DNA from: Aequorivita xiaoshiensis
GTDB lineage: Bacteria; Bacteroidota; Bacteroidia; Flavobacteriales; Flavobacteriaceae
DNA: 64,000 bases
Direction of reading: 5' to 3'
NCBI RefSeq assembly: GCF_022008395.1
Contig: NZ_JAIRBB010000002.1
Coordinates: 310,001 to 374,000 of the forward strand
Both the position numbers and the translations under genes were made by a program. Shown here piece after piece: positions 55,162 through 63,126 of this stretch (its first letter is position 1; every line of letters starts with the position of its first letter). The notes beneath the pieces are model-generated. The model was given only the letters and a program-made list of their open reading frames with translations, searched no databases and had not been told where the DNA came from.

Positions 55162-55407
55162 TCACCTCCAATAATTATTCGCTGCGGCGATTGTAGCAAA
55201 TTCAGTAGCTACTACTTGCCCTACAGAAATTAACATAGCCGCATCTTCAGAATAGATTGGACGTAATTTTTCTCGAATTGCTGAATCAGGTTGGGTGGCT
55301 TTAATTACCAATCTTGCCATTTTTACTGCTAGTTGTCTCCCCTCTTCTGGAGTTTTCGTAATAAGTGAGTTTCCTGGCACCATTTCAAATTGTTCTGACA
55401 TTTTCAA
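55162..55407 (-). CDS. Hexameric tyrosine-coordinated heme protein (HTHP)
   Basis: An 81 aa protein matching the HTHP family: SLITKTPEEGRQLAVKMARLV, ATQPDSAIREKLRPIYSEDA and the C-terminal VATEFATIAAANNYWR. Known members form a ring of six subunits, each binding heme through a Tyr (the Tyr of RPIYSEDA is the candidate), and show peroxidase and catalase activity in vitro; the physiological role is open. It is the last gene of a four-gene run after nicotinamidase, with a gap of 27 nt. Confidence 0.87.
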   Translation of the reverse strand: MKMSEQFEMVPGNSLITKTPEEGRQLAVKMARLVIKATQPDSAIREKLRPIYSEDAAMLISVGQVVATEFATIAAANNYWR

Positions 55408-55434
55408 TAATTTTAATGAATTAATCTTTTAAGT

Positions 55435-56040
55435 TTAAGTTTCTTTAAAGCTAATCATTTTTACTCCCAATTTCAATAATTCTTTCTTTTGAATTTTAAA
55501 AGTAGCGGCATCTAATGGTTGTGAAGCGTCTTCAATAAAAAAGCACTCAAACCCTTCTTGAATAGCATCTTTAACAGAATAATACACACAAATATCGGCA
55601 GCTAAGCCACAGAAAAACAATTGCGTAGCTCCTTTTTCTTTTAAATACCCTGTGAGTCCAGTTGACTTTAAATGACCATTATCGTAGAAAGCACTATAAC
55701 TATCAATATTTGGGTCTGTACCTTTTCTAAAAATGGTTTCCCAACTATCAGTTTTAAGATCTGGATGAAATTCTGAACCCACGGTGCCTTGAACACAGTG
55801 GTCTGGCCATAATGTTTGGCTTTTACCCAAAACTTCAATCGCCTCGAAGGTTTTTTTTCCGTTATGATTTGATGCAAAACTAATATGGTTTTGTGGATGC
55901 CAATCTTGTGATGCTACTACCAGATCAAACTTATCTTGAATGCTGTTGATAATCGGTACAATTTTATCGCCATTGGGAACCGACAAACTTCCTCCAGGAA
56001 TAAAATCGTTTTGAACATCAATAACTATTAATGTTTTCAT
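55435..56040 (-). CDS. pncA: Nicotinamidase
   Basis: A 201 aa isochorismatase-fold enzyme that turns nicotinamide into nicotinate. Catalytic residues are Asp in IDVQNDFIPGG and Cys in FCGLAADICVYYSV; metal ligands are in ASQDWHPQNHISFA. It is separated by 3 nt from the nicotinate phosphoribosyltransferase gene, the next step in NAD salvage. Confidence 0.95.
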   Translation of the reverse strand: MKTLIVIDVQNDFIPGGSLSVPNGDKIVPIINSIQDKFDLVVASQDWHPQNHISFASNHNGKKTFEAIEVLGKSQTLWPDHCVQGTVGSEFHPDLKTDSWETIFRKGTDPNIDSYSAFYDNGHLKSTGLTGYLKEKGATQLFFCGLAADICVYYSVKDAIQEGFECFFIEDASQPLDAATFKIQKKELLKLGVKMISFKET

Positions 56041-56043
56041 AAT

Positions 56044-57444
56044 TTAAAACTTATGTGCTGCAATTAATTTATCACGTTGCGATTTAAGCTCCTCACTTAA
56101 ACCAACCTTATATATATGCGGGTTTTCAAAACGTTTGTACTCTCCTGGTAATAGCTTTAAACGTTCCTTGGTAAATGAAGCTATTTCGGTAATTGTTTTT
56201 TTGCCTATTGTACTTTTTCCATTTACCATTACCGGTTTTAATAAAGCTTCGTGTTTAAAATCTTGTAGATCCATGTCTTTATTAAAATCAAATGGATGGT
56301 ACATTCGTTTAATTTTATCTTCAGAAGCAATTCCAATAGCATCTGCTCCTAAAAACATTTCATTGTCATCGATCATTCTATACACTTGTTTTTTACAAGG
56401 TAGAGATACTTTAATAATGTTTTCTGAAACTTTTAATCTTGGGTCACCGTTAAATTCTGAAAGTTTATATACCCCACCTAATGATGCGTCTGGTTTCCCT
56501 GTAACGAGATTGGTTCCCACTCCAAATATATCGATTGGAGCATCTTGCTCATTTAAACTTTTAATTACGTATTCATCCAGTTGATTTGAAGCAACTATTT
56601 TAACATAATCCAGCCCTGCCTCATCAAGTTGCTTACGAGCTTTTCTAGCTAAATAGGCCAAATCTCCGCTATCTAATCGCACTCCCATCAGCCTATCTCC
56701 TCTTTCTTCCATTTCCTTCGCTACGGTAATAGCATTAGGAATTCCACTGCGTAATGTATTATACGTATCAACTAAAAGCACACAATTTTTAGATCGAATT
56801 TTTCCAAAATCTCGAAAGGCCTGAAGTTCATCTCCATAACTTTGAATAAAAGAGTGCGCCATTGTCCCAGAAGCTGGAATATTAAAATCTTCTGCAGCTT
56901 TTACATTACTAGTACTATTAAAACCACCGATGGCTGCAGCTCGAGTGGCAAAATACCCTCCAGTAGCGTGGGCGCGGCGTAATCCCATATCAAGTAATAC
57001 CCTATCACCCGCGCTGTAGCGAATTCTACTTGCCTTAGTTGCAATTAATGTTTGGAAATTTAAAATATTAAGCAGTACAGTTTCAATAATCTGAATCTCT
57101 ATAATATTACCTTCAACTTGAAGAATCGGACTTGTAGGAAAAACTATATCACCTTCAGAAATTGAATTTATATTACCTTGAAACTTATAATTTTTTAGAT
57201 ACGCTAGAAAATCATCTTCGAAATCGTGTTTCTTTAGATATTCAATATCGGCATCTGTAAAGCGTAAATTTTCAAGGATTTCAAGGATGTTTTGAAGTCC
57301 CGCAAAAATCGTGTATCCACCTTTAAAAGGGTTGCTTCTAAAATAATAATCAAAAACAGCTGTACTGTCTGGTTTAGTTTTGAAGTAAACCTGAGCCATT
57401 GTAAGCTGATATAAGTCGGTATATGATGCTGAAATATTTAGCAT
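56044..57444 (-). CDS. pncB: Nicotinate phosphoribosyltransferase
   Basis: A 466 aa enzyme that makes nicotinate mononucleotide from nicotinate and PRPP. N-terminal YTDLYQLTMAQVYFK and FDYYFRSNPFKGGYTIFAG, then GLRRAHATGGYFATRAAAIGGFNSTSNV around the active site, and VRLDSGDLAYLARKARKQLDEAGLD. It is upstream of pncA in the same operon, so nicotinamide is salvaged by the two consecutive enzymes. Confidence 0.95.
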   Translation of the reverse strand: MLNISASYTDLYQLTMAQVYFKTKPDSTAVFDYYFRSNPFKGGYTIFAGLQNILEILENLRFTDADIEYLKKHDFEDDFLAYLKNYKFQGNINSISEGDIVFPTSPILQVEGNIIEIQIIETVLLNILNFQTLIATKASRIRYSAGDRVLLDMGLRRAHATGGYFATRAAAIGGFNSTSNVKAAEDFNIPASGTMAHSFIQSYGDELQAFRDFGKIRSKNCVLLVDTYNTLRSGIPNAITVAKEMEERGDRLMGVRLDSGDLAYLARKARKQLDEAGLDYVKIVASNQLDEYVIKSLNEQDAPIDIFGVGTNLVTGKPDASLGGVYKLSEFNGDPRLKVSENIIKVSLPCKKQVYRMIDDNEMFLGADAIGIASEDKIKRMYHPFDFNKDMDLQDFKHEALLKPVMVNGKSTIGKKTITEIASFTKERLKLLPGEYKRFENPHIYKVGLSEELKSQRDKLIAAHKF

Positions 57445-57457
57445 AAGTTTTATTTTA

Positions 57458-58480
57458 TTATGAATAATTATTTATCGTTTCTAAAAACTTAGAGTGCATT
57501 TGGTTTGTATAATCTAAATGAGTAACGATTCTAAGTTTCCCCTGCCCCATCGCACTTATTTTTATATTTTTCTGAAGTAAATCTGCCATGAATTTTTCTT
57601 CTGAAATCGCTTCAGAAAGATAAAAGATAACAATATTTGTTTCAGTAGGCTCCACATTTTTTACAAATGATTGTTTAGAAAGGACTTCCGCAATTTCTGA
57701 AGCCTTCTTATGATCTTCGCCTATTCGCTCTAAATGATTGTCTAAAGCATATATCCCGGCGGCAGCCATAAATCCAATTTGCCTCATTCCTCCTCCTAAA
57801 ACCTTACGAACACGCATTGCTTTTTTCATAATTTCTTTATTCCCGAGTAGCACACTACCTATTGGCGTACCTAGTCCTTTACTGAGGCAAACAGATATTG
57901 TATCAAACACGCTCCCGTAAGCTTGGGGATCTTCATTTTTTGCTATTAAAGCATTCCAAATTCGCGCACCGTCCAAATGAAAACCTAGATTATGTTTATC
58001 ACAAACTTGTCTAATTTTTTCAATTTCTGAAAAGTCATAGCAAGCACCACCACCTTTATTAGTTGTGTTTTCTAAACAAACTAATGTGGTTAAGGGACTG
58101 TGATAAAAATCTGGAGGATTTATACTTTCTTCTACTTGATTGGCTGTAATCATGCCTCGGTGTCCATCAATCAATTTACAAGAAACACCGCTATTAAAAG
58201 AAGCGCCGCCACCTTCATAATTATATACGTGAGCCCATTTATCTGCAATTAATTGCTCTCCTGGTTGCGTATGCATTTTAATAGCTGCTTGGTTTGCCAT
58301 GCTTCCTGTAGGAAAAAATAACGCAGCATCCATCCCGAACAATTCTGCTAGTTTTTGTTCCAATTTGTTAACTGTAGGGTCCTCTTTGTAAACATCGTCT
58401 CCAACTTCAGCATTCATAATGGCCTGCATCATTTCTATTGTAGGTTTTGTTACGGTGTCACTTCTTAAATCTATTATCAT
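57458..58480 (-). CDS. ltaE: Low-specificity L-threonine aldolase
   Basis: A 340 aa PLP enzyme that splits threonine and allo-threonine to glycine and acetaldehyde. MIIDLRSDTVTKPTIEMMQA is the standard start, the His of FHLDGARIWNA stacks the cofactor and the PLP lysine lies in SVCLSKGLGTPIGSVL. It heads the run with pncB (13 nt gap), pncA and HTHP. Confidence 0.94.
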   Translation of the reverse strand: MIIDLRSDTVTKPTIEMMQAIMNAEVGDDVYKEDPTVNKLEQKLAELFGMDAALFFPTGSMANQAAIKMHTQPGEQLIADKWAHVYNYEGGGASFNSGVSCKLIDGHRGMITANQVEESINPPDFYHSPLTTLVCLENTTNKGGGACYDFSEIEKIRQVCDKHNLGFHLDGARIWNALIAKNEDPQAYGSVFDTISVCLSKGLGTPIGSVLLGNKEIMKKAMRVRKVLGGGMRQIGFMAAAGIYALDNHLERIGEDHKKASEIAEVLSKQSFVKNVEPTETNIVIFYLSEAISEEKFMADLLQKNIKISAMGQGKLRIVTHLDYTNQMHSKFLETINNYS

Positions 58481-58571
58481 ATTATAAATGTGAAATTCTT
58501 GGGTTCAATTAGCAATCTTCAGAAAAGTATAAAATTAGCCGAAATATATATTCTACTCACGAAGTTAATGG

Positions 58572-58579
58572 TATTTTTG
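58572..58579 (+). promoter_or_regulatory. prfB promoter -7 element
   Basis: TATTTTTG fits TAnnTTTG and lies 20 nt ahead of the prfB ATG. The -33 position has TTC rather than TTG. Confidence 0.45.
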
Positions 58580-58599
58580 TTGAAATTATTAATTATTAT

Positions 58600-59707
58600 A
58601 TGACTTCAACAGACCAAATCAAAGACCTTAAGACACGGTTAGATGCCTTGAGGCGCTATCTTTGACATTGATGGCAAAAACATAGAAATTACAAACGACG
58701 AAGAAAAAACTTTCGACCCCAACTTTTGGAATAACTCTCAGGAAGCAGAAGCTTTCATGAAGGTACTACGAACCAAAAAGAAATGGGTTAATGACTACGA
58801 AACAGCAAAATCACTAACTGAAGAAGCTGAAATTCTTTTAGAGTTTTATAAAGAAGGTGAAGGTACCGCTGAAAATGTAGATGCTATTTTTGAAAAAGCC
58901 GAAAACGCCATCGAAGACCTTGAATTCCGTAATATGCTAAGCGAAGAAGGCGATGATATGAGTGCTGTACTGCAAATTACCGCAGGAGCAGGTGGAACAG
59001 AGAGTTGCGATTGGGCACAAATGCTTATGCGTATGTACTTAATGTGGGCAGAGAAGAATGGATTTAAGGTAAAAGAGCTCAACTTTCAATCTGGTGATGT
59101 GGCTGGGGTAAAAACTGTAACCCTAGAAATTGATGGTGAATATGCCTTTGGATGGCTAAAGAGTGAAAATGGTGTACATAGATTGGTTAGAATTTCACCT
59201 TTTGATAGTAATGCGAAAAGACATACAAGTTTTGTAAGTGTTTACGTATATCCACTTGTTGACGATAGTATAGAAATTGATATAAACCCAGCTGATATCT
59301 CTTGGGATTTCGCACGTAGTGGCGGAGCTGGAGGTCAAAATGTTAACAAGGTTGAAACGAAAGCTATTCTTACTCACCACCCTAGTGGGATTATAATTCA
59401 CAATAGTGAAACCCGTAGCCAATTAGAAAACCGCGAAAAGGCAATGCAAATGCTTCGATCGCAATTGTATGAAATTGAGCTTCGCAAACAACAAGCGCAA
59501 CGTGCCGAAATTGAAGATAGTAAGATGGCAATCGAATGGGGGTCACAGATCCGCAATTACGTTCTACACCCCTATAAATTAGTAAAAGACGTTCGTACAG
59601 GACATGAAACAGGAAATACAGATGCTATATTAGATGGAGAGATTGACGGTTTCTTAAAAGCCTATCTAATGATGACTGGGCAGGAAGAAAAGTCTGACGA
59701 ATTATAA
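58600..59707 (+). CDS. prfB: Peptide chain release factor 2, with programmed +1 frameshift
   Basis: RF2, about 368 aa, reads UGA and UAA stop codons. The gene starts at ATG 58600, reads 21 codons to CTT and meets TGA at 58663-58665 in the context AGGCGCTATCTTTGAC. A +1 shift at CTT-T continues in the frame that ends at 59707. This is the classical RF2 autoregulatory frameshift, with the SD-like element reduced to AGG. After it, the SPF anticodon-like motif (RISPFDSNAKRHTSF) and the GGQ loop (SGGAGGQNVNKVETKA) are intact. Confidence 0.96.
58651..58666 (+). promoter_or_regulatory. Programmed frameshift site in prfB
   Basis: AGG CGC TAT CTT TGA C: a slippery CTT followed by TGA and C, with AGG at the distance used for anti-SD pairing in other bacteria. 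UGA is the codon read by RF2 itself, which gives feedback: scarce RF2 means more shifting. Confidence 0.95.
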
Positions 59708-59712
59708 AAAAC

Positions 59713-59745
59713 AAAGGGAACAAGATTTGAATCTTTGTTCCCTTT
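59713..59745 (-). terminator. Terminator between prfB and the DUF1328 gene
   Basis: Long inverted repeat AAAGGGAACA-AGATT/AATCTTTGTTCCCTTT with one bulge. The U-run is on the minus-strand side, but the hairpin may serve both convergent genes. Confidence 0.65.
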
Positions 59746-59908
59746 GCAAATCATATTCCTTCTGCTAGCATTACCTATTTCGAAGTTTTACGGGTATAAT
59801 CTCAGCTGTTAGTTAAAACTTTAAGCACCCCGATATGATGTTTAGTAAAATTACGAATTAAATTTAAAATACAAGCTACATTTTCAAAAGTTTAACATTT
59901 TAAATGTA

Positions 59909-60088
59909 TTATAATCCTCTTTTTCGTTTCTTTCCTACAAAATCGAAAACCCATAAAGACATTAAAAGAACTAAAAATATTGCGAAAACAAATTGTGCAG
60001 GTTCTATTGGCCCATCTCCAATGCCTATAAATCCTATTACGCCGAACACAATAGATAAAATTATAAATATTGCTTTCCAGTGAAGCAT
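59909..60088 (-). CDS. DUF1328-like small membrane protein
   Basis: A 59 aa product from the ATG at 60088: MLHWKAIFIILSIVFGVIGF, GIGDGPIEPAQ, a second hydrophobic helix and a basic tail GKKRKRGL. The two-helix layout and the internal GI...G motif match the protein at 46184-46345. A longer frame starts at 60142 but adds an implausible basic-hydrophobic stretch, so I prefer the inner start. The function is unknown. Confidence 0.7.
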   Translation of the reverse strand: MLHWKAIFIILSIVFGVIGFIGIGDGPIEPAQFVFAIFLVLLMSLWVFDFVGKKRKRGL

Positions 60089-60179
60089 AATAAAAAAGAG
60101 AGATTTGATGTTAATATTAAATATGTTCCTTAAAGATAACAAAAAATTAACACAATTCTACAATAATTTAACATTTAAT

Positions 60180-61910
60180 TTATTGAATTACCATAAAATT
60201 GTATGTTAGACGGTAGAATTCCCCTTTCATACCATATCCCTCAAGAGAAATTTGATAGGTTCCAGGAATATCTGAGGTAAAAAAACTATCAATAAAGCCA
60301 TTTTTTAAGTTTTCAATTTGAGAATTCCATATTAGCTGTACTCTATAATCCGGAATTCGAGAAAGTTTATCCGCTCCTGAATGGTATTTCGGTTTATAAT
60401 ATTTCTTCCCTTTTACTTCTGGAATTAAATCGATGACTTTTATGCATTTCTCTGTGGTATTAGGTGTAAAATCACCTTGTACAGTTTCAACAGCTATAAT
60501 CCCGCTGTAAATCATTGGGCCATATCTATACGGTTTTGTAATCACTCTTACACTTTTAATTTGGCGTGGATTGTAATTAATGAGCTCTTCATTATTTATT
60601 ATTTCAATTCCATCTAGCAAAACCAAAGGTGGAATATCATTAAATTGTGCAATCCTATTAGGATCGTAAGCATTATGAATAACAAACCTGCTATTTGCTC
60701 CATTTCCACGAATTGCTGCAAGTGTAATAACTTCTACAAAGGTTTCTCTTAAAGTAGCAAAACGAGTATAATCGTCTAAATTAAATACCGTTCCTAGGTT
60801 GTTATAAAATCTTGAAGTAATTTTATGTGGTTTCACACTATCCCTTTTGGTTTCGAAATAGGCATTTTCAATTTGTATTTGTACACTTCTTTCTTGTAAC
60901 CAACTCTTCAATTCAGGGTTTAAAACCAAAGCACTTCTTTTAGAATCATTTAAATTCAAATGTTTTTTATCAATATTAATAGTGTAATTTTCTTTCCTGG
61001 AATCTTTAGAGCTCAATTGAATTATTCCTTTATTAGAACTGTAACCTTTTGATAATGAAAAGAAAAAACGCCCGTTTGCATCAGTAGATGTACTTTTAAA
61101 AATGAAATCTTCTCCAGGTATCGTTAAAGAGACTATTTTATTTTTAGCAGGAACCTTTCCATCATTGTTTAAAATAGTACCAGAAATTAACTCTCCCCGT
61201 ACCTCGGGTATATGGAAAACATTGGAAGAGTTCCCGTTAACTGATTCAGATGGTTTTCCTGAGATTTCTATTGGATTCAGTTTTCTGACAGATAGCACAA
61301 AATTGCCATTTATTTCATTCGAGATTCCTTCTAATTTTAAACTCACCTTTTCACGAGAGCCATAAGTAGCTTTATCTGATACAATTTTAATTTGCTGATT
61401 ACTTTCATTCGAAGTAGAAACTCTACTGAATTTTGTAGAAAAATTTAAGCGAATAGAGTCTGAAACATTCTTCACTTTATCCATTTTCATAAATGTATTT
61501 ATAACGTAAATCGTTTTTAAAGCATAAGCATCTAACTTGTTGTTTTTAGAGAAATTTGTATAGGAAATAAGTTTATAAATTCCAGATTTCAAAGTTGCAG
61601 GAATAAAGAAATCTCCACTAGCGCTACCGTTATTAAGTTTTAATTTATGATGAAAAACAACGGAATCGTTTTCATTTCGCATAGAAACATACACTACTTT
61701 GCTCAGTTTACTTTTCTTACCTGCTTCATTTAAATTTAAAGTGCTGTATTGCAATAATTCCCCAGCTAATAGTATGTTAGAATTAATTGTAAGCGCTAAT
61801 TTTTCTTTAGGAAAAACATTAGACTCTACCGACAAATCTTGGTTCGGGATTTGTGAAAAAGTGACGTTTCCTAAAAGAATGAGTAATATTATAAATATGC
61901 TTTTTTTCAT
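60180..61910 (-). CDS. Secreted MG2/plug-like protein of an outer membrane unit
   Basis: About 576 aa from ATG 61910, which begins a clean signal peptide (MKKSIFIILLILLGNVTFSQ). Residues 30-140 look like an alpha-2-macroglobulin MG2-type beta domain, a carboxypeptidase-regulatory-like domain follows at about 240-310, and a TonB-plug-like segment (PPLVLLDGIEIINNEEL, then QIKSVRVITKPYRYG) lies at about 430-500; there is no barrel. Such proteins follow TonB receptor/DUF4249 pairs in Bacteroidota; the role is unknown. It starts 2 nt after the DUF4249 stop. Confidence 0.75.
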   Translation of the reverse strand: MKKSIFIILLILLGNVTFSQIPNQDLSVESNVFPKEKLALTINSNILLAGELLQYSTLNLNEAGKKSKLSKVVYVSMRNENDSVVFHHKLKLNNGSASGDFFIPATLKSGIYKLISYTNFSKNNKLDAYALKTIYVINTFMKMDKVKNVSDSIRLNFSTKFSRVSTSNESNQQIKIVSDKATYGSREKVSLKLEGISNEINGNFVLSVRKLNPIEISGKPSESVNGNSSNVFHIPEVRGELISGTILNNDGKVPAKNKIVSLTIPGEDFIFKSTSTDANGRFFFSLSKGYSSNKGIIQLSSKDSRKENYTINIDKKHLNLNDSKRSALVLNPELKSWLQERSVQIQIENAYFETKRDSVKPHKITSRFYNNLGTVFNLDDYTRFATLRETFVEVITLAAIRGNGANSRFVIHNAYDPNRIAQFNDIPPLVLLDGIEIINNEELINYNPRQIKSVRVITKPYRYGPMIYSGIIAVETVQGDFTPNTTEKCIKVIDLIPEVKGKKYYKPKYHSGADKLSRIPDYRVQLIWNSQIENLKNGFIDSFFTSDIPGTYQISLEGYGMKGEFYRLTYNFMVIQ

Positions 61911-61912
61911 AA

Positions 61913-63121
61913 TTAATCTATCCAAAAATCAGGTCTTACATTAGATGAAAAATAAGTGCAAACACTACATTCAGGTTGTACAACTTGATATATTAAAGAA
62001 GTATTCACTGAAAGGACTTGATAGTCATTATAAGTAATAAGTTGATATAGTGTTTCGCGTTCATTTGGGTCGTCATCCAAGACAGTAGCATCGTTATAAT
62101 CTAATGTTAAAACCTCACAATCCACAAAATATGGTGGCTTTTCAAGGCCAACATCTTCGTAGTTAAAATAAATCCTTTTAGATGTCATTGATGAGGCTTC
62201 AAAGAAACCTATTACTTTAGTGTTTGGATTATTTTCAGAAGTTATATTACCTGCCACATAACCAGGTTGACTCTGTGAAAGCAAACTCTCAATGCTACCT
62301 AGCTCTTTAATTACTTTATAAAACGTAAAAGCATCAACGCTTTGTACGTACTGCTTTACCAAAATACTATACCGAGTTTGCATTTTAGCATCATTTTTAG
62401 AAAGGTATTTCACTGGAAATCTATTAACGCTATTATCGTTAAGTTCGGTAGTGGAAGTTTGTATGATTCCTGTTGAATACTCGGTAGTATAACATATTTC
62501 TTCAGGTTCTCTAGGCGTAAGGATAACTTCATAAGTACCAAGAGTAAAATCGTAATTCACAATTTCGGCATAATACGGGGATGGATTTGGTGCAACAATT
62601 TTATAGGTTTCCTCGTATTCATATCTAAAGTACTTTGCGCTTCCTGTAGGATCTTCTGTGTTCACTAGAACATGAGCTCCATCTTTATGTTCTGCTGTAT
62701 TAACTACGCGTTCTGTATACACTTCAGTCATTTCAACTGATGGTGGAAGAACAACTTCAGAAGAAGAATATCGTTTCCCGTCTTGGGTGATTATACTTAA
62801 TGTATATGTAACATTAGGTTCCGCTCTAAATGGTATTTCCGAAATATAATGTTTTTTAATATCGTCCCATATAAAATCAAAGGTGCTCCCAGTGCTTGTA
62901 TTCACTACAACAGTTGCATTGTTTTCATATAATATTTCAGGATTTTCTAAAGTTGTTGTTTTGCTCAGTTTTACGGTTTGAAGTTTAAATTCATCAGTAA
63001 TTGTACTTTCCACAACTAAAACACTTTCAAAATCTACTGTTTCAATTTCATACGGCTCAGTACAAGCCCATAGACTTAAAAATATGGCGAAAAGAATGGT
63101 ATATAATTGGTACGCTTTCAT
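61913..63121 (-). CDS. DUF4249 domain outer membrane lipoprotein
   Basis: A 402 aa lipoprotein (SLWAC lipobox, Cys20) with the DUF4249 pattern: EPYEIETVDFESVLVVESTITDEF, beta-rich middle, and a C-terminal CxxC-like pair (ECSVCTYFSSNVRPDFW). It is regularly encoded next to a TonB-dependent receptor, as here (5 nt gap), and is thought to act with it like SusD with SusC. The substrate is unknown. Confidence 0.88.
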   Translation of the reverse strand: MKAYQLYTILFAIFLSLWACTEPYEIETVDFESVLVVESTITDEFKLQTVKLSKTTTLENPEILYENNATVVVNTSTGSTFDFIWDDIKKHYISEIPFRAEPNVTYTLSIITQDGKRYSSSEVVLPPSVEMTEVYTERVVNTAEHKDGAHVLVNTEDPTGSAKYFRYEYEETYKIVAPNPSPYYAEIVNYDFTLGTYEVILTPREPEEICYTTEYSTGIIQTSTTELNDNSVNRFPVKYLSKNDAKMQTRYSILVKQYVQSVDAFTFYKVIKELGSIESLLSQSQPGYVAGNITSENNPNTKVIGFFEASSMTSKRIYFNYEDVGLEKPPYFVDCEVLTLDYNDATVLDDDPNERETLYQLITYNDYQVLSVNTSLIYQVVQPECSVCTYFSSNVRPDFWID

Positions 63122-63126
63122 AATTC

